Of a stretch of DNA of 64,000 bases, positions 33,542 through 47,667 are shown in pieces (position 1 is the stretch's first letter; each line of letters starts with the position of its first letter). The translations under genes and the position numbers were made by a program. The notes under the pieces were generated by a model, which saw only the letters and a list, made by a program, of their open reading frames with translations, was not told the origin of the DNA and did not search any database. The DNA comes from Annulohypoxylon bovei var. microspora (Eukaryota > Ascomycota > Sordariomycetes > Xylariales > Hypoxylaceae), in NCBI GenBank assembly GCA_022836615.1, contig MU405228.1, forward strand, positions 124,001 through 188,000. Direction: 5' to 3'.

Positions 33542-35530
33542 TTACCACGCCCCCACTTCGAAGTTCTCCTGTGTAAACTGGGTCAGTATTGAATATTATA
33601 CGGAAAAAAAAAACATGCTTACCTCTGGGAAGTATGTTGTTACCACGGTTCTGTCCGCAAACTTTCGGCCCGCAAGAGCCTGCAGAGCCTTCTTGGCAGA
33701 CGCTGTCGTGTCATATTTGACATATATCTTTCCGACCCCTGAGGATTGTCGGCTACCACCAGTGGGTCGAGGGACCTTAAGATCTATGATCTGACCGAAC
33801 TTCGAACATTCCTCTTGAACATCCTCGCATATTTCTAATGAAGTTAGTACGACCAGATATGAAACTTAGGAAAGGAAACATACCCTGGTAATCATCGTTA
33901 TCCATCAATTCTTCCGGCGTTACCATGTTCAATAGCTGCAGCACACGCGTCTCCTCTGAGTCGTTGGCAGTGGTCCCGGCAAGCATGGACATAGCATTAA
34001 CGCCCATCTCAACACCTGCGACCTGAGTAATACCAATGCTGGCCTTTCGCACTTTGAGCTTGTTGTCACCAATTGCCATGCCATTGAGGCCCTGGATGGC
34101 AATGTCTGTCGTTGCAGGATCGACAAATTCACAGAATGCGATGCCCTATCGAATGTTAGATTCCGTGAATTCAACACCATTAAGATGCCAAGAGTAACTT
34201 ACGCGAGATTCCTCAGTCCCAGTGTCCTTGACCAAGGCCAACGCCTTAAGTTCGCCGAATGAGGTCAGAAGTTCAGTGACTTGGTCTTCAGTAAGATAAG
34301 GAGGCAGGTTGGCGATGCTGATCTTGTTCGGGGTGTCAATGACAATATTTGAAACTACGCCAGCCTGGTATGGGGTCTCTTCGACAATCGCTGGCACAAT
34401 GTAATCCTTGGGTCGTTGTATATTCAACCCGTGATCACTACCATTAGTAACGCCGTCCATGGCTTCGTCGGGTTCCATCGAGACACCATCAAGGGCAAGA
34501 GCAACGGTAGCTTCCGAAGCGTGTCTGAATTCAAGAAGAGCGAATGACTGATCCTTGGAAACCTGGCATAGAACACAGGGGTCTGTACTCTCGGTAACGT
34601 TAAGGCCGTTCAATTGAAGATTAAAGAAGCCCATAATAATATCCTCAGTAGAACCAGGAGGGATATTATAAACGATGAGTCTCTTGCTTTGTCGAGAATT
34701 GCCTGGCTTCAGAGCTGCGCTGTTAACCGCTCCGCCGGGTTGGTTCATGAAAGCTTGTAGTTTTGTAGGGTCCATAGGTTGCTGTCTCGGCGCGCCCGGT
34801 AGGGGGAACATGCCTGATAGTTTGGCTTGTTCGGCAGTAACATTCTCATAACCAGGAGGTTTGATGTCCCATTGTGTCATGCGTCGTTTGCGCTCTAGAA
34901 CGGGAATGGTGTCGGTAAGATCTGGGGTTGGCTCGCGCTTCTTGGGTGGTGGCGTTGGGCTGCGTCCTCGTCGGTTCTGGGCGAAGAGGTCGTCGTCTCG
35001 GTTTCTCTCAATTCTGTCGCGGTCTCGTCTATCACCACCACCGCCGCCACCGCCACCACCACCGCGCCGATCATCGAACAAATCGCGGTCGCGTCGAGGA
35101 GGGCGGCCAGCATCTTCGCGACGACCATCTCTTCTTGAACCACGGTCGCGGTCCCATTCCCGGTCTCTTCTGTCTCCTCTATCTCCTCGGCCGCCGCCGC
35201 CGCCGCCACCTCCGCCGCCACCACCACCGTATCGATCTTCACGCTCGCGATCACGATGGCTGCGGCTAGAAGCATATGCGTCTTCATCTCTCGCGTCACG
35301 ATGCGACCGACGAGGCGATCTGCTGCGTCGTCGCTCTCGTCGATCACCTCGATCACCTCTGTCACCTCTATCACCTCGGTCTCGCCGATCATCGCGAGCA
35401 AAATCCCGAGATGGGCCATGACGGCCATCTATATATTATCATTTGATTAATTTATTTTCAAGAGTAACGATAGAGACTTAAATGAAGATGAATGTTTCTT
35501 ACCTCGAGCAGTGTAGCTATCGCCGTTCAT
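33542..35530 (-). CDS. Splicing factor U2AF large subunit (U2AF65/Prp2)
   Basis: Five exons on the minus strand: 35530-35503, 35428-34203, 34145-33884, 33834-33623 and 33568-33542, giving 584 residues. U2AF65 binds the polypyrimidine tract and branch-site proteins to commit 3' splice sites. In order: an N-terminal Arg/Asp/Ser-rich region with runs of 13 and 10 Gly; the small-subunit ligand motif around QWD (KRRMTQWDIKPPG); RRM1 with LIVYNIPPGSTEDII; RRM2 with ISIANLPPYLTED and GIAFCEFVD; and a C-terminal UHM with the RXF-type GRKF and the final VGAW. Introns are 74, 57, 49 and 54 bp with consensus branch sites (CTAAC at 34158, TACTAAC near 33845, TACTGAC near 33585). Exon 1 encodes only nine codons plus one base, and the last exon eight residues plus stop. 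The 5' end is 533 bp from OGG1 in divergent orientation. The UHM should dock on the SF3B1 RWD motifs encoded at 62.4-62.6 kb. Confidence 0.93.
35034..35229 (-). repeat. Glycine-codon repeats in U2AF N-terminus
   Basis: Two GGN trinucleotide tracts (35190-35229 and 35034-35065) encode Gly runs of 13 and 10 residues within the Arg/Asp-rich N-terminus of U2AF65. Mixed GGT/GGC/GGA codons keep the repeats imperfect. Length polymorphism between strains is likely. Confidence 0.85.
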
Positions 35531-36063
35531 GATGTTGATTCAATCCCCCGTCGAAATGCAGTATGAGAAGAATGAAAATTTAACAGTTGTCAATTAAGAG
35601 TTAACGCGGCGATAGAATAGAGCAGAGAATTGAAGGAATTTGGAAGGTGATGAGCTCTGCCGCATGTATGTTAGGTTGAGCTGTTGACAGTGTCAGTGGA
35701 GCTGCAACGAGGCTGGAAAATAGAAATTTTAGTTGGTTCATGTCGGAGGTTTGCACTTCATCGAAGCCGCTGAGTGGCTCAAGTGGTACAGAACACAGGT
35801 GGCTAGGCCTGAATTGGCTTAGCTGCTTTAGATTTAGCAGATAAGAGCCCCGCTTTCCTCTTTTGGGATCTTTGATAAAAAGTAAAAAATAATAAGGGAA
35901 AGAGGCGAAACAGCACCTCCTGCATTGAAGAATTATTAAACCCCCTTTAAGTACCTACAAATATGCCTAAACAAGCTTAAACATTAGAAGTAACTATCAG
36001 TAAATATATTCGACGAACCAACACACACATTCTCTCCTATAATGCACCTAACTTTGTAACCAG
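35531..36063. promoter_or_regulatory. Divergent promoter, U2AF / OGG1
   Basis: 533 bp shared by two divergent start codons, so it probably holds both promoters. A tRNA-like A-box string occurs near 35770, but without a matching B box. No other motif was identified. Confidence 0.55.
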
Positions 36064-37526
36064 ATGTCTCCTATACGAATATCCGAATGGCGAAAGCTGC
36101 CTTTGAGCTTGACTGATTTGTGTATTGAGACAACACTCCGCTGTGGACAATCGTTTCGTTGGCGTAAAATAGAAGATGAATGGTAATACATCTTCTACTC
36201 CAATATCTAAATGAGTATTGAATACTAAGACCTATCACTAGGAATTGTGTACTCTATGGCCGATTACTCTCATTGAAGCAGGACAAAACTCATCTTCACT
36301 ACAAAGTCATTTCACCAACAATTGTTCCGCCATCGTTGAGTCCTCCATTGTCTATAAAAGACGAATCAGAGAGTGAAAATGACGATGACACCGAAGCCCT
36401 CCTCCGACATTACTTTAGTTTAAAGCATGACTGTAAGAGCACATCAATTTTTTCATGTTTTTGAACAATTACACATTTAAACAATCATGGGGCTATTTGA
36501 CTAGACAACTAGACTTCATTGCTCTCCTACAAGTTTCGACTCAGGGCGCTTACTAACTAGCATCACAACAGTGACCGCACTATATGACCAATGGTCTAAT
36601 TCCGATCCCAATTTTCGGAAGAAAGCTCCAAAATTTACAGGAATTAGGATTCTAAGTCAAACCCCTTGGGAAGCATTAATAGCGTTCATATGCAGTAGCA
36701 ACAACAATATTTCGCGTATCTCGCAAATGGTATATTATTCCTATGCCTCTAGTTATTTCCCCCATGCTAACACTACACCATATAGGTCCATAAACTCTGC
36801 AAGCACTACGGTCCATTAATTGGACACGTTGGTGACGAGGCCTTTCATGATTTCCCTACTCCACAGGCTCTAAGTGGGAAAAAGGTAGAATCTCATCTCA
36901 GGGAGCTCGGTTTTGGATACAGAGCCAAATACATCGCCGAGACGGCCCGTTTAGTGTCCGAAGAAAGACCAAAGGGGTGGCTCGAGAGCTTAATCAACCC
37001 TGACAACCCGGGTTGGCCTACGACGAAGACGGACGAGGCCAATGAACTGCCTACCTACAGATATGCTCATGAACAGCTTCTCCTTCTCTCCGGAGTTGGA
37101 CCAAAGGTCGCAGACTGCGTTTGTCTTATGGGGTTAGGTTGGGACGAAGCTATTCCCGTAGACACTCACGTGTGGCAGATTGCTCAGAGAGATTACAAAT
37201 TTGGCAAGGCGAAAACGAAGACATTCTCCAAAGCTATGTACGACGCTGTCGGCGATCATTTTCGGAAAATCTGGGGTCAACAGGCAGGATGGGCTCAGTC
37301 GGTACTTTTCACCGCAAACCTAAAGTCGTTCTCGGAACAGGCATCAGGCAAGGCGGAAGTAGTCGATATCAAAGTTAAAGTTGAGGAGGTCAAAGAAGAC
37401 ATCGTCACCGACAAGTCTACGAGTCGTTCCCGGAAAAGGCGCCAGGTTGCGGTTACGGAGGTGGTCAAGGTTGAAGAACATGCCTCTACAACGCGGACTA
37501 GCAAAAGGCGGCGAACCAGGACCTGA
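36064..37526 (+). CDS. ogg1: 8-oxoguanine DNA glycosylase/AP lyase OGG1
   Basis: Four exons: 36064-36182, 36242-36432, 36572-36729 and 36786-37526, giving 402 residues. OGG1 removes 8-oxoguanine opposite C and nicks the abasic site in nuclear and mitochondrial base-excision repair. The N-terminal OGG domain is recognised by LRCGQSFRWRK (25-35) and ICSSNNNISRI. The helix-hairpin-helix-GPD core has LLLLSGVGPKVADC with the Schiff-base lysine K263, and PVDTHVWQIAQRDY with catalytic Asp D282. Their 19-residue spacing equals that of K249 and D268 in the human enzyme. The C-terminus ends with basic NLS-like clusters (SRKRR, SKRRRTRT). Introns are 59, 139 and 56 bp with good branch sites (TACTAAG, ACTAACT, GCTAAC). 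It is divergent from the U2AF gene and faces a long empty region downstream. Confidence 0.95.
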
Positions 37527-40500
37527 GTTCTAGTGTTTTTATCCAATTTGGACAGACAGCATCGTTGGAGAACCCTTCCGCGATATTACAGGGTCGACGC
37601 CGTGAAACTTACCATGGGGAGTAGTATCAATGAGGGTCGCAAAATTCTCGCTCCGATTAATACATAATTCATGATTTCTAGGGCATTACCTGTGTATATA
37701 AATTAGGCGCATGGTTTGGATTGGCGTCCGTACAGAGGAGCAAGTCTGTCTCCATAGACGTACTTGTAAGTCCCCGTCGATAGTCAGAATTCTAATGTCA
37801 TTCACCAGAACGCAGAGAGGAACGTCTCTATCAGTAGATTCGAACCATAGATCCATATCTTCAGTCGATTGCTTATATAGCCAATACCGAGAACCCTTAA
37901 TCACTCCAGAGTCATGGTGCCATGGGCCTATTTACATCGTACTTCGTCACATATGTGAGGAGTATCGCCCAGCATGATTACTACAAGATCGTTCCCGCAG
38001 ATTTCGTGTCTGGTATTCCTTTGATAGACGTACCTTCGTTACCTCTAACCCCTACTCGCTACTTATCACTAGTAGATAGAGCATAGTTGCTAAGAGGTCT
38101 ATAGCAGGTCAGGAATTGGCTTTTCTAACTACCCTTACGGCATGCTACGTATCCACAAATAGTAGGTCTCTAGAGGGCTGAATAGTTTCCAACTGATACT
38201 CGATGAGCGCAAGTCCTAATTGAGTCTGTTGAGCAAATTTTACACACTGTATGATACTAACTAGAGGCGTAGAATCCAGCACGACCTACAGTAAACCCTC
38301 AAACAACTCAAAGAGCTTCATACACGTAACTTTTTCGTGTCTTTCCACTAGCCCCGTATCTCCTATACATATGCTCCTCTTTCAATGAATTCCTAAGATC
38401 TGTTTCAAGATATAACATTATCGGTATCACACCACCCCTTTTCAGACAATTGGAGACTACAGCCTACCTCATAAGATACAGGGCAACGTTGGCTTTGAGA
38501 CTCTATCTTGATGAGTTGATGAGATCGTTCGTGTCTGTCTCATTTTTTCCCTCTTCTTGTTGTTGTTGGTTGGGTAGGCTGGTTGGCTAGCATACTTAGT
38601 AGACTAAGTGATAGTTGAAGCCCTTGTATTGTCTGTCGACGTTGCGGGATTGGACATGATTTAACCCAGTTTCCTATGGCATTGGGTAGGTAAATCCCAG
38701 GTGCGAATCCCGTGTATAAATCAGCAGTTCCCATTGATAAGGGGTATGAGCGATGCTATTGACGACCGTTGAAGTATTCAGCCAATACAAAGGTATTTTC
38801 TGTCCCTTTCAGTCTATCAAGTGTTAACTCAGGCTGATATAGACTGCTCTATGTGGTTCAGGAAATTCGAGGAGCATATCAGGTTCACAATAGAATAGAT
38901 GAGTGAAGGATGCAGATTGCGTATATTGTCAGAGTCCTCCAAGCCCCCACGATTGTAGGTTGTCACTAGACCTGTGTGTATAACATACAATGACCACCAT
39001 AAGTGTTAGTCTAATCTTCTCAATAGTAATCATTAGAATTGCATAGCGAAGTAGAGTTACGAAATAATATCGAAGCCCCCATACCCCCTTTTACGTTGAA
39101 GCCCTGACATCAAGCCACCCACATTAGAATAGGACATATTCAGCTTGTTTAAATCAGCAACATTCATCAAAAAATTAATTACGACCAAGTGGATATTCGT
39201 ATCGTTTACGGGAAGGTTGGTACTTTCCCCTTCCCTTGATTATCTAATGAGATATCCCTGGCTAGTGAGCTCGGAGGGCTTTGTTCGACTGTGACTCAAT
39301 GGTATACGAAGGCATAGCTAGATACCGAACTCTGCTATTGCAGTAATTCTTACCGGTGCTCCGGGTAGTTAGGGATATTGGTGTAACGTGGCATCCTCTC
39401 ATGGCCGAACGGAGGCCGCTCCAGCATCAGGAGGCTGTTCGGCAGAGTAACTGATATTAACCCCCTATCGCAACGCCGAGCCCCATCGACGAGGGTAGAT
39501 GCACAACATATTTCGCCTCATTCACGGGTAGCTCTTTAATATCGAGTAGACGTATCGGCTATGTTCCGTAGGGCCATGACGGCGGGCATCGTACGACGTT
39601 GCACACATTTAGCCGCAAAGTCTCAGCCGGATAGCGGGCAATGATATAAACCCGGGTTCGTTGGTGTCCGAATATCCAACTGTTGAGGTTCGGAGTATTA
39701 GGATAAGCTTGGGTATTGATTAAGCTCGTACTCGTTGCTACAACGCCGTTACCTGGTACTTGGTCGACGGAGTGACTGGATTCTGCCATAGGGGGTCTTC
39801 TTAGCACAAGAAGATTCACCTTGATACACCGAAATATATATACTGTATAGGTAGTTCTTTAGGTGTTATAGCACGCGTAAACTAGCTTGTTTTACATGTT
39901 TCGTGGTATTCGTGATAAAATAGTGCAGTTGATGGGCCATATTAGGATTTGAGTCCTCTTTTTGAATCTTGTCGAGTGTAAATATCATTGCTATAATCTA
40001 TCTCACATCTAGTTACCTAGACACTATACATTCTAGGCAGTTTTGGCTTTCCCATGGCGAAAGGCTGTCCCTGCCGCCCACCTTGCATTGGCCGCACGCC
40101 ACAGTCATCTATCATCCACAACTGGCTTGTCAGGGGAGCTGCTCTTTTCGTGTAAGAAAAAAAAAGCAAGTCTAATGTATGGTGAGTTGGGCAGTCCATT
40201 TACTCTTGTAAGACACGGCAGTCTCGCTATCTAATTATTTCCCCTATGATATTTTTTATCGTCGAGTATCCCGGTGGGTGTCAGAAAAACTCCATATCTC
40301 GTCATACGCTAATGGCATAACCAAAGATTAAGGCACGATGGTTCTACGACTGCCGTCTTAGGTAATAGTACCTCGCACCGAAGGACTCGAAAGGATGAAG
40401 GATCTACACCCTTGCCCCGCCAAACTGTCAGAGCCTCCTCAGGCGTCAAGGAAACTGTACACACAAAATTACCAACATGCATAGGAGATACGACTCTGAA

Positions 40501-43500
40501 AGGAAGGACAACACCTAACTGTGTATCTTTCACCGGTTGACGTGAAAAGAAGCTGTGATCAATAAGCAGGTGATCTAGATGTATGCTGGTTCTTGAATTC
40601 TAGACCGTGCTGAGTGGGCATCTACTAGGACTGCAGCACCACATAACTGATGAATGTCGACTGACCTTCGTACGGTCCTCCTGCACTTATCTCATCACCC
40701 GCTATCTTATTGTTAGAAGGGTGGTCACGACTATTAGTCAACCACGTTTCGACTTGACGATTGTGCATAAGATTTTATAATTGATACCTTGATGCTACTC
40801 TACTACATATCATTCTACACCATCCCACTTCTATAGATGCCCTCTCAGTAGAAGCATTAGCTCCCATCGTGTATTGATCTATCCCGAACGGGTTGCTGAG
40901 CTGATTCTTACTCACAAAATAATCGTTAGCTTGTTCTGAAAACCCCAGAAGCAGAAGAGGATCTTGACTATTCTGATCTACAGGGACCTCAAGCGGCTCA
41001 GCTCAGGGATGTCATTATATGGATGTAGGTAGGTATCTTTCAGCATTGATGCTTACACACCTATCTAGGTATTCTATTCTTGGGGATTAGTTGCGCTCCA
41101 TACAGCTCGCTCATGGCTACCTGTCTTAGATGGGTCATCTAGATAGTTCTCGTTCGACGCCCAGGACACTGTATAAAGCGCTACGCGATTAGGACATCAT
41201 CTTAAAACGTTTGGCAGTAGCAGGAAACATCATTCTCTATTTTATTTGTAACCCCTTAACTAGCTGGTATTTGGTATCAACCTAGTATCATCGACTGAAT
41301 TTCTACTCTAATACCCAGAATGGGAAGAGTGAACATGGGATTATACGAACCATGATATGGGGAGGCCTCCCGCAAAAGATAAAATATTCGTTGTGTACGA
41401 AATCGATGTTTACTTGGATATGAAACGGGAATCGAATTCCTATAGGAAACCATCCTCACGCGTACCTAGTTCATAATAACTCTTGTTAAGTTCTATTCAC
41501 TGATACAGCTACGCTGGAATTTTGCAAACGAGATATCTGTAGACGTCATATTGCTCATTTACACCGAATATGCATAAGGCTTAGGCTAAGGAGGTGCCGT
41601 GAATGCGGCGTAAATTGACCATAGTACTGGCGCCAGCATAATCACGTTAAAACGCGAAGGATTTGTTTTGTTCGCATTGCATTGTTGTATGATGACTGAG
41701 AACCATAGTACTAGGGTGATCCTGATCCTTAGGTAGTTTGATCCTACGTCCGAAATAGTAAATGTTCTCGAACAAAATTCTATCACAATTATTGATCATT
41801 CTTCGGTGCCTTCACGGTCAATATTTTGTCGTCAAAAGAAAATAAGAGAAACTGTAGTTAGCCACATCGAATTTCAAGCCGTCACAGCAACAAAAGAATA
41901 TGGACCCCACGCGCCAATAATGGCGGCGCCTGAGCAAAGTTTAACTTTGATATTATCATATGTTATGTATTGTTTTTTTTCGTATACATCTGTAGAGCAG
42001 CCCTATCGTCGTCGGTGTCTCGGGGGACAGCATGCCTTGACCGGACCCGAGCTGACTCTCAAAAATTTTTAATGCTTGCTGGAAAAATCTCCGTAAACTG
42101 CATTTCCGTGTAAGCCCGAGACGCAATAGGTTGTCTCGGCTCCAGTTTTTATCTCACGCTATGCGATATGATTGGAGGGCGAAGCTCGGTTGCAAGCCTC
42201 ATCTACCAATTTTTTTTCCCAAGTCCGAGCCGTAATGGTCGAAACTATCGTCGGCCTTGTCGGTGTACGAACATTCACACGCATCTCCTCGATTTACGAA
42301 TGCGGTGATTCATTTAATGTTAACATTTCCAACTATGCGCTTGTATGCTTCTTACGAAGGATTTGGGATTGATTTATCGGCTTCCGACCCAATAGCTCGT
42401 GCTAACCGATGATTCCGAAATGAAAGCGAAAATAAAGCGTGATATCTGAAATAGCCGGAATAGAGCTTGGCTGGTTTGTCGACCTAGGCAGTCTTCGTAT
42501 GCAAAAAGGCTCCGCATAAGAAGTAATGAATCCTTGTGCCAAATATTAGTGCATTGGTGTTGGGAGAGGCTCTCCCAAGGGAAATTTGCTAATGGCACCC
42601 TCGTCAAGGTTGGTCGCCGACCAACTTCTTAGTCTTCTTCTCCTCTCAGCGGCCGGCTTCGGCAGTGTGGGTGCGCTAGCTGGCTCCCCTAGACACGAAG
42701 TTGTACTAGTTCACCTTCGGATTTTGGGGGTCGCAGCTCCAGCTGTGAATGTTTATTACCTATGTCTGGGTGGCAATGTGCGTGTGTATGTAAATACGTT
42801 GTTCTAGAAAGCTCGAGCTCGTCGCTTTTCACTAAGCTGGTCCTCTCAACTTCACAGTAAGCGTGATGCCAAGGCAAGGCAGAGACTCCCGGATCCTTGA
42901 ATACTACTATGGACTGCCGTGTGGGCGGGCGTTGGATTGGGTCCTGACTATCCGCTGACATCCATTAATCGTTTAGGGACAATTATCTTTCTCTTCGTTC
43001 GTCACACGAGCCTCGCGGCTCTTCCTCGCTGTAATTAGAAGGAAAACAATCATCCATATAACATCAGTCGGGGCGAAAGCTTAAGAGTTTACTGATATTA
43101 GGGGTTCGCTCTTCGTGATATCTCGTCGGGTAAGGTATGCAATAAAGTGAGTCCTAGAATGGACTCCCATTATGGTCGAGTTGCAGATGGGAGTGCAAGG
43201 GGCGTTGCTGCGGTAGACCCGCGCTAGAGACGCCATCTTTTATATAGTGACCAAAATAGGCGACTATATGCCAGACAAACTGCCGGGGTCTGAGTGGTAT
43301 TGCTAATGCGTCTTTTGGGGAATGCCAGTCGAATGTTTATTTGAAACGCACCCATGTCTCTTGGCTATGCCCGACTCTTCTCTTACTGGACCATCACATG
43401 TCCCGGGGTTGACCAAAGTGGAAGCCAATATCCCCTGCGTAATTTGAGATAAATCACCATTCGCAATTTGTCCAGAGTCGACATCATCGAACTTCTAGAA

Positions 43501-45479
43501 GACGACTAGGATTCTTCCGTGCGGATTCAATGACTTAAAAGGGAAGTGGATTGTATGTATGGATGCGATGATGTCCATATGGAGAAGTGAAAAAGGAACG
43601 TTGAGAGGACGAGAAACATTTGAAAGCTAGAATAAAAATGTATGGAGGTACATAGGTATGTATGCGATAAACGATAATAGTTGGAAATTGAGTAAATGGT
43701 AAACTCGATAATACGATAGATGAAACAAGCTACAGTGAATCTATCAGTGATACCCAGAAAGCGGGAAAGCGGGCTTGTGGCTTAGGGAAGTGCCGTTGAC
43801 ACATTGCTGATCACCAGCGTCGCGCTTCCTCGGGAATCTAATTGAACTTTTCAAGGTTGCCAAGGAACCGCTACATAATACAACCACATGGATGCATTTT
43901 AATAAACGAATTCGAGATCAATATACATATTAATTTAAGCCGTTATCGACCATTTTCGGCTTTAACGTCGATATCAACATGCTAATTCTCATAGATAGAT
44001 TAGACAGATTAGATAGATTCTTCCCCATGTATTGTACATAGCTGGCATTAATATTGTACAATTTATTTTAGCCCCATAGTCAAGGTATGCTGCAAGTGTC
44101 ATGCAGGTGTGTATGCATGTACGCTGACAAGTTGCAATAGTTTGCCGTAAAGAGACAATAAACCTAACTTAGCCTTATCGTTCGAGGTCCAAAACGGAAT
44201 AAGTGTTATGGAAAGAGATGAATGCCAAGCAGTCAAAGAATTCGTAGTATTGAAATGTAACCTGGTCTGCGGGTATGTAATGGTCACGATGCAGGGTCTC
44301 TTGGACGAACCCAACGTCTATGAAGTGGTTGCTACGGTGTTCATCCAACTTCGCGAACCAGAAAGAACCTTACGACTTTCGAATCAATAATGGGGAAGAA
44401 GGAGTACATAACACCTGGGCTGCTGGGTAGCTTGCCTTCACATGATGCGTATGAAATGTGATGGGAGATAACCTTGCCCGGGACCTACGTAGCAGTAGCA
44501 AAATAACCTTGGAACCGACCCATTTACCCACGTGCATGTAATTTGATTCCCGCAGCATGGATGGCTTATTCGTACGCGGTAAGGCCGTGGTCAAGGTGGG
44601 AGTGTACTATGTGAGATACACGAGATAGACACAAGCGGATATGTTTTAATATCAGACACCACTACCCTGACTACCTACTTTTCTTCCCTGCCCTGGCGTT
44701 GTCGTGATCGAAAATGACGAGCAAGTCATCTCACCATGCATACACTAACAGCTCGGTACCTAGATCTTTCGACTCTTGTAGGGATTTGATGATGCTCTAG
44801 TGCCCGCCACGTGTTTAGGCAATTGAGGGTATCCGTATTTTGAACATTTGCTGATGATATCCATGCACGTACAGGCTACTACATACTACCATGATAGCAT
44901 ATGCAATCAGGTACAAGTGGCTTGTGTGTTGGTCGGGCAAAAGACGGCGTGTATGATAGCTTCTTGATGGCTTGATGGCGCCTTGACTCGCATGGCGCCG
45001 CTGGACTGGGTCTCAGGATACTATGTATAATGAATTAAGGTGGCTTTTGATAATTGATTCAATGTTTCGATTCATTCTTGTAAACGACCGAAGGTTTGCC
45101 CGGGCCGCGCTCTGGCCCTCCGCTAAATTCAAGCTTAAAAAGACTTTGGAACGCCGTTGACTAAGCCTTGTTTTAGCCTTGAAGAAGAACCCTATCTGAG
45201 ATTCTCATTTCTAGCATATGACGTTGTTTAAATCATAAAACTGCCGTTTTATTCGTTTTGCTCATTTAAACAGCAATTTAAAGATGGCATAAACTACCGT
45301 TCTTTAATTGATTGCACCTTGCCCTTTTAACCACATAATCAAGGTATGTAGGTACATAATATTACATATACGTATGTAGGTATGATGTAGTGTAACTAAT
45401 TCTAAGTAATAAGTTGTATGAATATTGAACATTGAATTTATTGTTGATAACTTTGGAACCCCGTGACCTTGATGTGTGG

Positions 45480-45505
45480 CTGCATGCATGCCACATGCCA
45501 CATGC
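45480..45505. repeat. CATGCCA short tandem repeat
   Basis: Four imperfect CATGCCA-type units in intergenic DNA, overlapping the palindrome TGCATGCATGC. No associated gene. Confidence 0.6.
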
Positions 45506-47647
45506 CACACTTCTTGTATCTAGGTACCCAGCTATTCACTATTTTCTCAGGAACACAAGAACAAGACCAGATATCTGTTTGATCTCAGGGTCCTCCTTTG
45601 ACTTTTTTCAGCCAACCTGCTAGGCATTCAACCCCGGCATGTTATATTAACCCACAATCGTTTTTTATTAGGCTGTTAATATGATTGGCTATAACTCAAT
45701 TATCCTTCATCCATTGAAAATTGTTCGATTGTGTCATTTCCAATTTGTGGAGGTACTTAAAAGGTTAGCTTACGTTGTATTTTCCGCTAAGCGCAATCCA
45801 GCCAATCATCCACCTTTCGCATCAGACACCCCAAATCCTTCTCCCGAATTTTTAACAACTATGACGACACCCCGGTCATCGCCAAGAGATCCCCGTCAAG
45901 AGGTTAGTGTAACCGTATCTACTGTATCTCTTCAACCCGGAGTAAAGCATCATCGCAGACAAGTGCCAGAACGCCAAAACGCCGACCAGTAGGTATTTCG
46001 TACAGGAGTCCCTACATCGGGGAATTTAACATTATGTTGATAGTGGTTGGGACAGAGTTGTCTTTTTAACTTGTCTTTTTATAGGTAGCCAGTTTTGTCC
46101 CAGCAACCTGGTGCTTACTCGTGAGGCTAATATACATACGTACATGGGGATAAACGATGGATGTTTTACAGTTGTCATCCATGGGATCATCCTACACTCT
46201 AAACAAGCGCAAGATATTGACTGAAGCAAATGAAAAGATATGGCCTACGCCAACCTACATATTCGCTTACCATATAGTTGTCGGGTTGGTAGATTGAGAC
46301 CCAGATAGCCCCCTCCTCCCCCCTATTAAGGAACGTTCAAGATGCCAAAGGGCAGGGCCTTCTTGGGGCGTCGTCGTCATACTTCATACTCGCACAAGTT
46401 TTTCTTCGCTTGACGACGTCAGTCCTGTGAGCACTGAGCAATAACCGTCAACTTTCCCCGAGGCAGTACCGCTTAATTAGCTTCAAGTTTTTAAGGAGCT
46501 GGCCCGACTGGCTCGAAGATATCGTCATACATGCAACCCTCGGTTTCATCCCGAGGACATTGTTTGAATCTTCTTCTCCGTACGTAGTAGGCGTGATTAT
46601 TCCATTGGCATCATCATTTCTCTGGCAGATAGACTGGGTTCACTTTAGGTATTCTTATCATTTGTGCTGTAATCATAATCCCCCCAGAAAAATGCCAAGA
46701 CATCGTCGGCTGAACACGAAGACCACACTGCCGCCACAATAATTATTAGTGCCGGACCGAAGATAGACTTAGCTTTATGTTGGTGTTCTCTAATACAATA
46801 GAAAAAAAGAAAAAGAAAATGCAAAAATGGAAAAAGGGGTAAATTTCAATACTGCTATGCGAAGTTCTTTCTCCAATGGCACATTTTACCACTTACTCAA
46901 TCATCCCTTGATACCGGGACAGACAACTCCGACTACGACTACTCTTTTTTTAGTCAGCAACGTGGGTTCAATGATGTCGTGTCTGGGACACATTGAAAAG
47001 CAGGTGCATCGCTCACTTTTGAAGAGAACCACTTTTGTGGAGTATCACAAATATGTCCAATCACTATTCACACACCGCATGACGTAGTTATTTGCCAAGA
47101 CATATAAGCTAGGACGTTCTTAGCTTCATCCTTTCCCACCAAAGCCGCCAAAGGGGAAAAGGTAGAAAGGGTCAGGCAGTGGGACAGATGGAAAGCCCGA
47201 CTGCAAGCATTCCGTACCCTTTTTTTACTAGGTAGTAGCGTGGCTACTTGGAAACCCCAACTTCTCTCTAATATTCCCCGACTGGGTGTTGGAAAATGTT
47301 GATTTATCAGATGGGGTGGGTGTTCGAGCTGCAATAGATTCGCTAGAGCCGGCACTCGAAAAAGAGGAAGAAATCAATAGGAAAAAAAGTAAGTAAAGAA
47401 CTTATGATAAAGCACAAGAGCCAAAGCCGGGCTTTCAGACCCTGCATAACGGCAACCCCCATCCTCCATCCTTCCATCCTCCGCATCAGTGGCGTAAGCT
47501 AAGAATGAGCCTTATTATGTTATGTGTTATGTAGTTATGTATGTACAGTACTATACATTATAGAAATCGGCAAGGATGGTTCTCTAGGATAGTGTCCACC
47601 CGTACCGGTACTTATCGAAAGCTAGCATCAACGGCGCACCCCCGTAG

Positions 47648-47667
47648 CCTTAGCCTTAGCCTTAGAC
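47648..47667. repeat. CCTTAG tandem repeat
   Basis: Three CCTTAG hexamers in a row. This is not the telomeric hexamer. A related CCTTA run is at 55567-55588. Confidence 0.7.

Noticed and set aside
35765..35830. A-box-like string GTGGCTCAAGTGG in the U2AF/OGG1 promoter.
   Set aside because: No B box or T arm follows within 100 bp.
38640..38730. Primer-binding-site-like GGTGCGAATCCCG, hinting at an LTR retroelement.
   Set aside because: No flanking LTR pair, gag or pol-like frame was found nearby.
42586..42807. Short frame with a hydrophobic, signal-peptide-like N-terminus (possible small secreted protein).
   Set aside because: Only 73 codons, no cysteine pattern, antisense frame present, no splice extension found.
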